From: Cloeon dipterum
Taxonomy: Eukaryota; Arthropoda; Insecta; Ephemeroptera; Baetidae
Length of the DNA: 64,000 nt
Assembly (NCBI RefSeq): GCF_949628265.1
Contig: NC_088788.1
Coordinates: forward strand, 9,920,001 to 9,984,000
Direction: 5' to 3'
Positions within the stretch are counted from its first letter, which is position 1, and each line of letters begins with the position of its first letter. A program made the position numbers and the translations under genes. The notes below the pieces were generated by a model. That model was not told the DNA's origin. It was given only the letters and a program-made list of their open reading frames with translations, and searched no databases. Positions 48,201 to 60,984 of the stretch are shown one piece after another.

Positions 48201-49116
48201 GCCCAGACTTGCTTAACGGCTTTGGCGTGACTGGAAACTGACATTAAGAATACTTAACTCATATTTCTCCTTCAAGTAAGTAAAATGCTTTACCTTTCTT
48301 TGAGGACCAGCAGGGGTAGCAGATGTGTCTGGTTTGAATTCAACGGACGGCTTTGCTTTCTTGTCCTTATAATGAATTATTATTACAAATTATGACCAAA
48401 GGTATTAATAAATTTTTACGGTTTTCTTTATGGAGCTCTTGATCAGAGGCTTAGCCTGGTTCTTTGATTGAGCTCCACCGAACTCAAAGGTGCCATTAAA
48501 TTCTGAAATGAGAGCATTCTCGTCATTTCTTCTGAAGCGAAATTTGCTTGGGATGACTGTTTGCATTTGTGGTGCATTATCTCGCCTTGAAACCTTTAAT
48601 AAATGCATTAGTTAAAATCTCCACACTCAAAAGAACGTCATACAATTTTTGGTGGCACGTTTTTGAAAGCAGACGCTTTCTTTGTAGAGGTGAAAATGTC
48701 ACTGGCTGACTTGGTTTCCACGTGAGAAGACACTTTAAACTCAGGGCGTTTGTATTTGGCCTGCAGTTCCTTTTGCCTCTGTTTTTCCTGTCTCCATTTC
48801 TGCAGAGATTCAACCATGTTCTTTCTCTTTGGCACATTTTCCACTCCTTTCGCGGCAGACGCTGGATTCAAAATGAATTTCGTTGAGAACGATGATAAAT
48901 CAATTATAAATCATGTCTCAAACCTGAGTTGGAGGAAGACGGCTTTGCAGCCTTGGCATTATTTTCCTCTGTTGTCATAATATTCCTGCTGTCCGCGAAC
49001 TTGTCAGATCTGTTTTGTCGTCTCTGCTGGGCGGTCAGCAGGACTCTGCTTTGCTTCGACCCGCTTTTAGTCGGACCTACCGCCCTTTTGTAGCCCTCTC
49101 GAAGGCTCTGCATCAT
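45284..49116 (-). CDS. DLGAP5: DLGAP5/HURP (mars-like) spindle protein, long soluble form
   Basis: HURP is a Ran-regulated microtubule-stabilising protein of the mitotic spindle. Minus-strand exons: 49116-48924, 48861-48644, 48593-48420, 48365-48294, 48237-48124, 48010-47464, 47219-47148, 47094-46994, 46938-46752, 46056-46000, 45942-45892, 45835-45764, 45482-45393 and 45345-45284, giving 669 aa. The basic N-terminus has KNMVESLQKWRQEKQRQKEL, the HURP microtubule-binding-type coiled region. The GKAP domain is in the sixth exon (TAYFRQILDNEINILEQLCV, REKFAQFRGLIDNCDHPEDT, DLQGFWDMIKIQSDNI). A later SRSILKKPELTPGLEKNRKC motif precedes the tail. The exon ending at 48124 uses a GC donor (CCACTG then GCAAGT). 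The last five small exons are all phase 1 and encode a basic Ser/Arg-rich tail. An alternative last exon at 46310-46563 gives a membrane-anchored form. Confidence 0.85.
46310..46563 (-). CDS. DLGAP5: Alternative last exon of DLGAP5 encoding a transmembrane tail
   Basis: After an acceptor (GCTTGCAG) this exon joins the phase-1 donor at 46752 and adds 83 residues starting EETLELPPVMRTYSNK and ending with NAARTLLLAFIAILVAFVRF-FC then stop. The final 20 or so residues form a strong single membrane helix right at the C-terminus, the layout of a tail-anchored protein. The resulting isoform would be 643 aa. It is mutually exclusive with the five downstream small exons because it contains the stop. 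Exon reality rests on splice signals, phase and coding composition. Confidence 0.65.
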
Positions 49117-49605
49117 CTTTTTCTCTTAAAACACTAGCGAAATTCCTAAAAACTAATCGTCGTTCGTAGTAACGAGTCGGACCGTGTTTAAACTTTAACG
49201 TGTTTTCCTACAGTCGCGCCAACAATACTCCCTGTCACTTGTGATTGGTTGCTGGAGGAGGAACGTCACAAAAATCTGGCTCTCCGTCGCGCGCTCTGAT
49301 TGGTCGTCATTCCCCATGTGTTCCCGCTCGATCTTCAGAAAAGACAATAAGACAAAACATTTTATCCGGCATCGTATTATGCAGTCTTGGTGAGTAATTT
49401 AAGTTCTTTTCATTTTTTTTTGACAACTGTATGGTGTTGAATAAAGATTCCAAATCATCCTTCACGATTTTCTAAATATACAAAAATTCAATTGTGCACA
49501 ATCCTTTATTCAGTCTGATTAAAATGTCATTTTCAGAGTTGACGTGTGTGTTTGATTAAACGACTCCTCTGCCAGTGGTGCCCGGTGTTTCGTTCATCGA
49601 GCGAC
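49117..49605. promoter_or_regulatory. Divergent DLGAP5/RIF1 promoter with two CCAAT boxes and an E2F-like site
   Basis: There are 489 bp between opposing start codons of two cell-cycle genes. Two ATTGG (inverted CCAAT) boxes lie at 49244-49248 and 49299-49303, 55 bp apart, and TTCCCGC, an E2F-like core, at 49321-49327. A plausible RIF1 5' UTR intron runs from GTGAGT at 49390 to TTTCAG at 49536. Paired CCAAT boxes plus E2F sites are a known layout of cell-cycle promoters; activity here is inference. Confidence 0.55.
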
Positions 49606-52600
49606 ATGGTCGCAGATCGCAAGCCGATGAGTTCGTCTTACGAGGCAAATTTTTTCCAGCTCCTGGAGCGGTTCTCCAGCAATGTCGACCGGGACGAGGA
49701 ACGCAATGAAGCGCTCATTTCGATGTTGGCGACGCGGGAGTTTCAGCTGTCGCCGAAAGGGCTGGAACGGTTCCGCCAGGAGTGCATAGACAAATTGAAG
49801 CCAGCCATGGAGAGACTGATGGCTGCTCAGAACAAGTCGTGGGCCGACGCCTGGGTCTTCGTGGTTGAGCAAATGGGCGTTTATCTGCACTCAGACAACA
49901 AGTTCCTCAACAGCATGCTCAGCGTGCTGGAGGCGGGCATGAAGCGCAAGGAAGAGGAGGCGATGAGGCTGTCGTTAGGCTGCTGGGTGGTGCTGATCGA
50001 CAACTTCGCTCTGAGCCCTAAGATGATCATGGCGCAGCGCCGGGTGTCCCTGCTCACCATTCCCCTGAAGGCCAAGAACGTGCGCGAGGCTGAGGTGGTC
50101 GAGATCAAGTTCAAGGTGTGGTGGCGCCTGTTCCTGGCGCTCGGCGTGCACACGGACCTGCACGTCGAGTCGGCCACCAAGCCCTTCCTCATCTATGCCT
50201 TCGGACCCTTTGATCAATCAACGTCGCACCTGCTGTCCAAGTTCCCCAGCGTCGCCAAGTTGGCCCTGAATTTGTTGACGGCGCTAGTGGCCACTGGCGT
50301 TGCCGACCTTAATTTCGAGACTGAATTCAGAAGACAGATGCCGTTCATCAAGGAGGACAAGGCCTTCCTCTGCCTCGCCGAGTGGATTGTCCGCTCCATC
50401 AACGCGCTCCTCCAGCATCCAGAGCCGCTCCCTGCCAAGCCGCTGGAGGTTCTCCTCACGGCCACCTTTCACAGAATCAACTCCCTCTACAAGGACAACC
50501 CTGCCGTCGCCTCAGACGCGCTGGCCCTCCTCCTTAAGGTGCTCAGGAACTCCCTGGCACCGAGTGTCCTCACACATGAGCCGCACAGGGAGCTGCTGCT
50601 TGCGACTGTTGAAGCTGCTTTACAAAAACTTTCTGAAAAATTGTTGGACTCTAAGCTGAAGAATCTGGACAGCACCTCGCCGAGGGACTGCTTTTTCAAA
50701 CTGCTGTGCTGTCCAAATCACCTGTTGATGCACGCCAAGCCTACCATTTCCAAAATTGAAGAAAAGTAAAAATTTTATTTTTAATATCTGTCTTACTATC
50801 TTGATTTTAATTAAATCTCGCTTCACAACTTGCAAATCTGCAATGCAGAAAAATGCGAAGGTAAAACATCCTTATTGGATTTAACATGGGAGTCGTTTCT
50901 AAATCGAATTTTGATGCCAGTTTGTGCCCAATCAGTATATATTTATTTATTTTTTTTGTGAGAAGTAGAATTGATTGGTGGGTATTTTTATTTATTTACG
51001 ACATGTTATAAATGTTATTTCTCCATTTCCAATTAATTGTTTTGTTATTTATTTCGAACTATTTAAATTCTTAATGGCTTTATGATAATTTATTAAACTA
51101 TTTAAATAATCTTTTGCAGATATATGACTAATTAAACGTGAAAAAATAATTATTTCAAGTTTATTTAATTTTTTAATTTAATCTATATTATCGATATTAT
51201 AAAGAGTTAAGAAAATTCAAAGCGGTCTTCCCTTGTAAGAAATATATCAAAGTTTTCTTTAAATAAGTTTTTAGTTATCGTTCAGAGAGGATGAAAATTT
51301 TAAATCTCTAGAGATATTCAATTTATTCGTCTTATTTAGCTAAGGTAAAGGTCCCCATTTAGGTTAATATTTTACATAATCAGAAAGATAACGTCCTTAA
51401 TTAAAATTCAACATTTTGTGCCAGACAATTTGTGCTGCTGGAAAAGCTGATGACGATGCAAGGCACTTTGGTGAATCAGCCAGACCGCTTGGCCAGAGTG
51501 ATCCTGCTGGAAAATGCCCTCAACGAACTGCAGGAGAAGGCGTCAGATGCAGATGTGGCCCGCAAGTGTTTTCACTTGTGGGAGCAGTGCTGCAGATTCT
51601 TGCCAAAAATCCCGCGCGAGTACTCGAGTCAAGAGGCCAACCAGCTGGCGCAGAAGGCCTTCCTTGAGCTGCTATTACTTCCCTTCAGGGTCATCCTCGT
51701 CAGCGGTCTAGTCGAGGTAGGATTTTATTTCCCATACCACACACGGATCGAGTTTTTGCCAAATAACTAATCTATTAAATTAATAATATGATATTTTTTA
51801 TATCTCATTTAAAATATCAAGCGAAACTTATTCAGGACAGGAAATTGAAACTGGAATTCAACAAATAAGTCCTGTAATTTAGGCAGGACAAGAAAATATT
51901 TAGTTAGAACTGGATTTTTATTTAATTGTGATGCAGTTGTTTTAACAATTTGTTCAAATCTAGGAAAAAGATAAGGAAATGTTAGGAAATTCTTTAAATG
52001 GGTAGCAGCAGCTAAATAAATAAATAATATAAAAGCATTTCTTTTGTAGAACAATTTAAAGGGGGTGATTATCCCTCTGCTACACTTATAAAAATGTACT
52101 ACAAAGCTTGCTTTCCTAGGGCGCAAAATTATTTTTAAATTACTCAAAACTCCCTCTAAATCACCATCATATACCTTATTTCAGAATTTAAACAGTACAT
52201 ATTAAAATGAAGTGCAAGAAATATAAATTAATAGCGTTTTAAAAGGTTAAACTGTTTTCAAGGGGTTGAAATTTGACAATTTCAAAGGGGTTGGAGGGTA
52301 TAAGCACTTCCTAACCCTTAGAGCTGGTCAGGGGAGGTCCAGACGAGTTAGGTTTTTGCAATTCTGATTGTTAGAACCTGAGATTTTGAGATAGCATTAA
52401 TTGCAAAGCACGAAAAAGTCGAAAAAATCGCGTTTATCAAGTTTTGATGTAAACAAACATTGTATGACGAAAAATCTTAAATTTAAGATTAATTTTTGGT
52501 TTTGGTGTAAATGTCCTTGGCTTTGCTCAGCCTCAAGCCAATTATCTGACCCGTGAAATTTCGTCATTTATTACAATCAAACGCCTAAATTGTGTTTCAA

Positions 52601-55600
52601 GGGGGAAAGTTCGATCGTGTATGCCCTGAAGAACCTGTTCTTCAGCTACTCTGAGATCGTGCACTTGTCCCTGTCCGTGGACAAGGAGGACCCGTGCAAG
52701 CAGCTGTACGCCGAGCTGGTCCGTCTGCTCGAGCGGGACGAGTTGTCGCCTCCAGCTTTTCAGTTAACCGTCAAGATCGTGTACAAGTTCGCCCCGGCAC
52801 GCACTAGCATCCACTACACAAAGTTCTTTGGGAAATCGGGTGGACACGAGGCCGAGCGCGCTGAGCTCCAGCTGCTATCGCGGCTGATCGGGCTGCTCTG
52901 CACGCTGGCGCCCAAAGACCCCGCGGCCGCTGGAAAATCGACGCCGCTCGTCGCCAAAGCCTTAGGGAAACTGGTGCTGCTGGTCAACTCGTCCGACGTC
53001 ATTATTGAATCCATCAACCTCTTCCACCAGCTCTTCACGCACAGCCCCGTTAATCACTGGCCAAGCAACAGGATGGATGTAAGTGGCCATTTTAATAAAA
53101 AATATTTAAAATTCTTGCTGCGTGTGTATGATCAACATTTGATCCATTTTATTAATATTTACTTTGAACCAGACAAGCAACCAAATATTTATTATTGCCT
53201 TAAAGGTGACGGACCCGTGGTCTTCAATCGTCACTCCGTTCAAAAGAGTTTGGGCTGACGTTGCGAGGTTGCAGCCAGCTCTTGAAGAACTGAAGCCCAA
53301 GCTGGAAAGCCTCATCGAGCACAGAGACGTCAAGGTCTGCAACGCTGCCAACGAGATGCTGTCTTGCTACTCGCAATCGACAGACTCTCAGAGCTCTCAA
53401 GATTCTACGACGCCTGTACAGAGGATAAAGCCATCGAGGAAAAGGAGTTTCCTTAATGTTACTCAGCCAACCCCTCCTGCTCCTGTTAGCCAGACAGTCC
53501 AAACGCCTCCAAGTCAAAAGTATTTGCCGGGCAAACCCAGCCTTGAGGATCTGGACTCGCAGGTATTTAATTTTTAATAACTAATTTATAGCTGGGGTTG
53601 TCCTACTGATAGCTTGAACGCTGGAAAGTTTAAAATATTGTTTTCCACTAGAAATTCTGAACCCTTAAATGAAAAAAAATGCTTGTAAGTGAAACCAGAA
53701 TATTAATTTTGGACAAATTAATTGGAATGGGACTGACTAAACAAATGTGAATTGTTTATTGCAAATTGTACATTTAAGTTAGTGTCAAATTTATCAATTT
53801 CTTGTAGTCTTAAAACTTAGAACCTTAGACAAATCAATATATTTTTACTTACACAATATAGTTCATTTGTGAGGTCTACATTTGTACAGAAAAATACTGA
53901 AAGCTTGTAAAAAAAACACGCAATTTTCATGCATTTTTATCCAAATCGTAAATTTTTTAATAATACAGCTCCTTTATACTAGTTTTTACGTTTAAATTTT
54001 CGGTTTAATGCATTCGATTTTTATTATTTTATATCTGCAGGACTTTGTAAAAATTCCAAGCCAACCAAAAATGAAGAAGCCGCTGACGCCCCACCAGAAG
54101 GAGGTGAAGAAGCGGCGGCGGGACGACATTCCAGCGTTGTACCAGGGTCTGTCGCAAGAGGCGGATCATTCGCAGGACACGCAGGACTCCCTCCCGATCG
54201 TTGAACCTCTGAAGGAGACGGCGGTGGTGACTGCGCCGTTCGCCCCCAGCGTGTGGGACGAGGAGGCCGTCGACATCGACCTCGTCTCCGCGCGCAACAC
54301 GTCGCTCACGCCAAATGACGAGAACTCTTCCCCAGTGAAGCAGAGTGACGAGAACAAGAGCATGAACTTCCAGGAGGAGTTGCTGCTCCCGCCACCTCAG
54401 CCAGCTTCTGATGAAGAGATGAAAATTAAACCTGACTCAATTGTAAGTACTTATTAGAAGGCTTTTTTTACTTTTCAGACGGATTCGGAATTTAAGACGG
54501 TCATTGTTTATTTTTTCTTGGTGTCTGAATTACTTTTGGATGCAATATTAACTCAAATCCATAACACCCATTTTTTAACAAATTTATTATTTCTTGCAAG
54601 CATTATTTTCACCTGAGGTAGTTAGTTATTTTTAATTGACTGCGAATTAAGTTTTAATTAGATAGATATCCACGGCGAAATTCGTAAATTGACTGTTGCA
54701 GTATAAGTTTTTCTCCTTCGACAGTAAATTCTCGATTTTTATAGGAAAAAATTTAAGACGGTATTTGTTGCGCAAGGAATTGGTAGAGGTCGACTGGTAT
54801 AAACGAGTGGTGGAAAAATAAACAGAAGAGGGGGCATGAAAATAAAATAAAACCCTGGTCGAGTCACTCAATCTTAGCTCTTCAAGCTGTTTTAAAGATT
54901 TTCATTTAATTTCACTCAATTAGATTTACACTTAAACTTTCCACAGTTCACAGCTCATATTTTCCACTCCCACTTCAATTAATAAACGCCACAAAATTTG
55001 TCTGTCTCGTAGGAAGACGACCTGGTGGAGAATTCTCAGACTTTCCCAACCATTCCCGTCCAGTCAGAAGCCAGGCCGGACCCAGAGCAGACTGCCCAGA
55101 CGCTGAGGACGTGCAACAGGCAAGGCGTGGCCCTGCCCGCGGTCAAAGCAAGCAAAGAAGTTGAGAAGGAGGAAGAGAAAGAGGTGGTAGCTCCCACAAG
55201 CAAGAGGAAGAGCTCTACGCCAGTGCGGGGCGCGGGCCTCAAAAATCTCAAAGGTGGTCGCGCGGCCACCATGCTGGGCCTTGTAAAGACTAAAGAGACA
55301 AAGCAGCCTGAGGCAGCCAGCGTGCCGCAGCAGGTCATGTCCATCCTGAAGACGCCGTCGGACACTGTGACGGAGAAGCAGAACAACACGTCACCGGTCG
55401 GCAAGAGCGGCAATATTCTTGTGTGAGTTTTTTGCCAAATCACGAAATAATATTATTTTCCTTTGGTATGTAATTGGAAAATGTGGCTGTAGAAAGTATC
55501 TTTTAAATTTTGAAACGTAGATTCTCTGCTTGGTTTTGTTACAGACTGTAATGAACGCTAAAATTTGATTTGTAGATTTCCGCATTTTTCAAATTTGCAT

Positions 55601-58600
55601 TAAAATTTCTCGACTCTGGTGCTGTATTTGGAAAACTCTGGTACCTATGGTTCATAAATTTTGCATGGCAGAATTAAATTACACCTTGAATTGGAAAAAT
55701 TAGCCGTTTTTTTCTTTAAATCTCTTTACTGCACTTCTCAATTCCAAGGAACTTCATTGATATCGCTCAATTTACCATTCTTAGTGTACATTGACAATTT
55801 TTTAAGGCACTAATCTTGCTGCTAGAAATGTATTGAACAGTTTAAAAAATGCAGATGTTTGACAGCGATTGGTTGGACTGGTTTTTCTTTCAGCACATTA
55901 AAAATAAATCATTTAAAGAGTTGAACGCACAGTTATTGAATTCGAAGAGGAATTTCCTTAAAATCTTAGGTGGTGAACGGTGACTTTGACCTCTCTCTTT
56001 ACTTCTCAAACAAGCCTTTCATGCAAGTGACAAAACAACTTATTGCTCGCACGTTCTAAAGGATTTAACTTGGGACTGGGTGCCTTCTATTAAGTTGAAA
56101 TTCTTTAGCATGCGCCAAAGTGGTTTCCACTCTCTCGACATATCATGACGGTTTTGTGATCTGCAGAGAAACTCCTGTGAGTTCGAGCAGGAAGAGAAGC
56201 AATCTGAAAAAGGACAAGACGGATGAATCTCCGTCGCCAAAGGTTGCAGATTTTGTTCAAATTGTCATGCAGCCTCTAACAACGTAACTTTTACAGCGGT
56301 CGAAGCGAGTGAGTTTCGCGGAGCCGGTGGTTAGCGGCCAACAAGATAGTCCAAAAATCCTACAGGACCCGCATGTATACCAGGGATATTACCAACGCTT
56401 CTCGAAGAAACTGAAATCGTCCAGAAAGCTCTCAATGATAAACAAGCCTGGTATATTAAAAAATGCGTCGATGGAGAACAATAATTATTAATAATTTTTA
56501 TCAGTTGACGATGAAGATCTGAAACCATTGCTCGATTACGAGATCTTCCGCGACGAACCACTCATCCCTGCTCTATGCGAAAGCAAGATCCCAGCCAGCA
56601 GCATTGTCGGCAAGCTGACAACCCCAGAGCTTCAGAACGAGCTCCTGCAGTGGCTGGAAGAACGGAAAATCAAAACGTTGCACGACTTTAATTTGCTCTC
56701 TGGACAAGGTGTCTCTGAGTTGCCCATTTCTGAGCCAAAAACAGTCTTGTTCGTCAACGTCCTTATGGTATGTATTTCTTAATATGATTTAATGTTAATT
56801 TCTTTGGCAGATGTGATAATAGTTGGTTGTTATAAATTCATGCTTATTAACAAAGTTTTTGTTTGTTTTGTTTTACTTTCCAGGACTTTGCTAAAGACCT
56901 ACCGACTCAGTCCAACCCCAACGGAGATGATTCTGATTGGAAAGACTCGACAGAGCTGCGGGAAACGCTTATTGATAAATTAAACAATGAAGAATCTGCT
57001 CCATTGCCAAGATATTTTGACTCGATCCCGAGCATCGAGACCGTGACAACCCACCAAGACACTATTCCTGGTAAATTAAATACATTTTTTTCAATTTTTT
57101 TGCATTAACTTATGTGTTACAAAAATGAACTCTCAGTTAAAATAATTATGTTAGTGTTGTTGAGCTTCAGAGTCTAATAAAAATTTACAGAATATTTCAA
57201 ATTCAATTTAAGAATCCAGGTTTTATCAATCCTGATGATTTTTTGTTTACAGATTTGGTCATTTAAAAGTTTCCAAAAAGAGAAAATATAATTTTGAAAT
57301 TGTTTGTGAGGGTTGATTTGGACATATGTATGAAAAAACATATTAGTTGACACACAATATAGCTGATAGAACTTTTTAGATTTTTTAAAAGAAAATTTAT
57401 AATAATTTTAATGTTTTCTATGCTATAACATTAAATAATTTAATTATAATATTTAATGGTCTGTTTTGTACACTTATTTTGTGATAAATATTATATAATA
57501 TTCATACAAAATATATTAAATTAAGATTTAGTCATACTTAAAAAAATAAATAACAATCAATCAGTTTGTTTAGATGAAGGCTATTTATTGCTACTACTTT
57601 TTAGTTTTTTTTTTTAATATTTTCTGCCACCAAGGTAGGAGTCATTACTGGACCAACTTAGAAACCCTTTAAAAATTCGTTATAAAATCAAGAATTCGAA
57701 TTAATGACATGTTGAACGTCTTTTCTTGAAGCGTAACGTGATCTAACCAAATTCTATCATGATTCATTAAAAAAACATTTTAAAGACAACTTTCTCTCTA
57801 AGGTTAAGCTCCAGCTCTATAACTTAATCAAGTTATTTTAATTTATTGATGTGTAGAAAAAGTTAAATTGATCCCCAATTTCTGTAATATTATGTTCTAG
57901 TGATTGAAGAAGTGGTTACACCACCGGAAATTGAATCTCCCGAAATCATAGAAAAAGTGCCAGAAGAGGCTGAAGCTCCGCCAGTCGAAGTGGCAGCCGA
58001 AGAAACGACTGACGAGGACCTGTCCCCAGATCTGATAGAGTCGTCACTAGAACAAGACTCCGAGACCAAAATTGACGTGCCTGCTGAGAGCTCTGTTGAG
58101 GCAACAGAAGAAAAAACGGAAAAAACATGCAAGTCCGCCGAAGAGCTCTTCAACATGCTCTCTGAAAGCGAAAAGGAGAAATTCAGGCTGATGTTCGCAC
58201 CGATAAAGGACGAAAAACACCCCGCAGAGACGGTAAGGGAGGCGCTGAGCGACCTGCCGAGCCTGGACACCGTCTTCACGGACATTGAGGACAAGGTCTG
58301 CGAGGCCCTGCCATTGTCAACCATCGAGAATCGAGTGTGCAGCCTTTTACAGACAGACGCCAGTTTCCTTTCCGACCTTCCTGCCAGGGACCTCCTGAAG
58401 CCTGTCTCAGACAAGGCCCTGGCTGAGGAGGTGCTGCGGAGACTACAGAACGGAGTCGTCGACCCAGAGAACTCCACAGACGCCCTGAGGTCCTTCTTCT
58501 TGGGCAAAATTTCGGTTGGAGATGTGCTCTGTCGGCTCAAGCCGGGAACCCTGTCCTCCAAATTGGACTTGAAGGAGCTGCTCGTGGAGGCCAGCGACAG

Positions 58601-59266
58601 GGCGGAGGAGCCGCTGGTCGACCAGACGGCGTCAGACGCCTTGGAGAAACTGGCTAGCTGCCTGCCATTCTCGACCCTTGAGCGGGTGCTTTGTGAACAT
58701 AAGAGTCTCGACGAGGAGACAGCCTTGCGGTGCATCAGGGTGCTGATGACGCACACCTCGGAGGACAAAGTCGTGGACCTGATGGCCGCGGTGCGCTTGA
58801 TGGTGGACGAAACCGAAGGGAGGAAATTGCTGCTTGACCTGCTGCTGAAGAAGGTCGGTGTTTTTCAATCAACATTTATTTATTTTTTTAATGGCAGTTC
58901 CTGTATTTTTGCAGACTTTATTTTCCCTAATTTTGAGTTGTACAAATTTCACGAAAATTTTGCTTGTATTCGATCTGTCGATTAGAATATAATTTTGTGT
59001 GGTAACCCTGTGAGCAGGTTGAGGACGGAGAGGTGATGACCGCCTTTGGACAGAAGCGAATCACTGACCTGATGACCGTCGGCGTGCTCAGCGGCGACGT
59101 CAACGCACAGGAGGCCATCAACGACGTCTTCTGCGCCGAACATATCGTCGAGGCGGCTTGCGGACTTTTGCAGGACGGCGCCTCCGAGGCCCACCTAAAT
59201 AAGTTGCTTGACGCATTCCCCAGGGACATTCTAGCCGCCTGGGTCGCGGGACTCATCCTCCAGTAG
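49606..59266 (+). CDS. RIF1: RIF1, replication-timing and PP1-recruiting factor
   Basis: RIF1 recruits protein phosphatase 1 to limit origin firing and acts in repair-pathway choice. Exons are 49606-50765, 51425-51716, 52602-53078, 53206-53562, 54041-54442, 55013-55422, 56167-56242, 56297-56450, 56505-56767, 56884-57070, 57901-58853 and 59018-59266, giving 1659 aa (human about 2470). The large N-terminal HEAT-type region carries the family signature LGCWVVLIDNFALSPKMIMA ... VVEIKFKVWWRLFLALGVHT. PP1-docking motifs SILK (about 1006-1009) and RVSF (about 1062-1065, SKRVSFAEP) follow in that order. The acidic C-terminal part contains repeated helices such as LPLSTIENRVC and LPFSTLERVLC. Introns of 0.5-0.9 kb (after 50765, 51716, 54442, 55422 and 57070) show nothing recognised except a decayed inverted-repeat arm near 55862. 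AATAAA is at 59405. Confidence 0.93.
55862..55965. repeat. Probable decayed arm of the inverted-repeat family in RIF1 intron
   Basis: GATTGGTTGGACTGGTTTTT followed by CTTTCAGCACATTA, then AACGCACAG...CCTTAAAAT, follows the order of blocks in the right arm of the 39593-39986 element. The left arm is not clear. Assignment is tentative. Confidence 0.35.
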
Positions 59267-59338
59267 CCCGGCCGCCGTCCTGCCTGTACATTGTTAGCTT
59301 GTAATTTGGTTAAAAGCAATTTTTAATGACGTCCAGAT

Positions 59339-59487
59339 GAAATTTAAGGTGTGAAAGAGAAACGAACCAGTGACTTTTATCTAGCAATTTTATTTTCAAC
59401 TGTCAATAAAGTGTCGGTTTATTTACAATCGGTGACTCAATAGAATATAAAAGAACAAAATGACTTTTCTTTGCTTAACCCTTTCAG
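59339..59487 (+). repeat. Direct repeat unit A, including RIF1 poly(A) signal
   Basis: From GAAATTTAAGG to GCTTAACCCTTTCAG it aligns in order with unit B at 59797-59943: both share TCAATAAAGT, CGGTTTAT, ACA-TCGGT and CTTTTCTTTGCTTAA blocks. The copies have diverged by many changes. Confidence 0.7.
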
Positions 59488-59796
59488 CAAGAAATTAAAA
59501 ACAGGTAAACAAAAAATCTGCATGTGATAATTTTAAACTTGCAATTATTCGTGATTGAGAATTCAAACTTAAATTCTTTCCGTGAAGAATTAGTAAAAAA
59601 CCTAAAAAAAATATATTTCTATGAGGAAACTAGATTAGCGATAGAAGCGACTAAAATGTTGCAAATAAATCCATTCGATTGATGCCGAAAAAATCATTCA
59701 TAATAAAGTAGTGACAAATACCGATGAGTTCGTTCATTTACTTATTGTCCAGACCATCCTACTTGAAGCATTTTTTAAAATCAACTATCATTAAAT

Positions 59797-59943
59797 TGAA
59801 ATTTTAAGGCGAGAAAAAGAAACAACCAATAATTGTCTTTTATTGTGCAAATTTATTCGCTATTCAATAAAGTTACGGTTTATGTACAGTCGGTCACGCA
59901 ATAAAACTACAACACAATGGCTTTTCTTTGCTTAATCCTACAG
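59797..59943 (+). repeat. Direct repeat unit B
   Basis: Second copy of the 59339-59487 unit, 458 bp downstream in the same orientation, again with an AATAAA (TTCAATAAAGTT) in the same place. Confidence 0.7.
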
Positions 59944-60984
59944 TTAAAAAAATTGTTTCCTTCCGATGAGTGAGCATAGAGATTTTCCGTGTTTCTTTAA
60001 TAACCACCACATAAAATTTAGCTCGGGTAATCGTGGGTTTGAGCTTGCCACGGAGTCTAATGGTATAAAATATACATACAGCAGTAGCAAATTGTGAAAA
60101 AAAAATATCAAGTCATGTGCACTCCCCTTAATTGGGCACCATTAACGGGAGCCATGACACACTAGAACAAACTTTTCGGCCGTTCTCCGTCCGAGGCGAG
60201 TCTTATCCAATTGGGACAGTCAACCAAAACGGCCTCTTTTCCATCCACTGCAACGCTTTTCGAGGGAATATAATGAAAACTGTAAATGGGGATGGGAGAA
60301 GTCGATACTTAAATTACTATGAATATTTGTTTAAAATTAAAAAAAGGATGAAAATATTATTCCTTCGAGAGGTGATAAAATCTGGTGTACTATGATAGAT
60401 TAACAAAGGCATTGGAAAAGGGGGAAATTATTCATGACAAGAAGATTTCAACGATCGATCGTCTCAGTATTTTTTTAAATCCTTTTTTACTTAAAAAAAA
60501 TAATTTTAAATCAAAATAAAAAATCAGATTTTTTTTGCTAATATAAATTGTTTCATCTTTTAATAAAATAATTTATTGAGGTCTGCACCGATTTTTGCTC
60601 TTTTATATGCAAACTTTTCCGGTCCTTAAGCCTAGAAAATCACTGTACTGCGTGTTAAACAGTAGGGAAAATGAATTTGGCTCTATTTTCCCTTTCAATA
60701 TTAAAAAAAACTTTCACACGTATACTGACAAACAAAATATGTACAATAACGTTGATATAATAAGTTCCCATTCATTTAGCTCCCAAAAAATGCAACATTT
60801 TCCCAAATAATCCCTACACAATTTCAGCAGCGAAAAAAGTCGTTGCAGCGGCGGAGAAAAGGAGCGGCTTTGGCGCATAGTCCGCGGGAATGGAAATAAA
60901 ATCACTTGTGTGTGCTGACGAGTTCAGTCCGATGGGGTTGAGGGGGGTGGGTGGGTGGGAGGATGGGGGTCAGGGGGCGTTGCG

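Larger units (their letters stand above)
59267..60984. other. Tail-to-tail 3' region of RIF1 (+) and patched-domain gene (-)
   Basis: RIF1 poly(A) signal is at 59405-59410 and a candidate minus-strand signal for the patched-domain gene at 60572-60577. The interval contains a diverged direct duplication (59339-59487 and 59797-59943). No gene was recognised. Confidence 0.55.

Noticed and set aside
60132-60810. Small plus-strand open frames downstream of RIF1
   Set aside because: AT-rich, no start context or homology pattern; they lie between two converging 3' ends.
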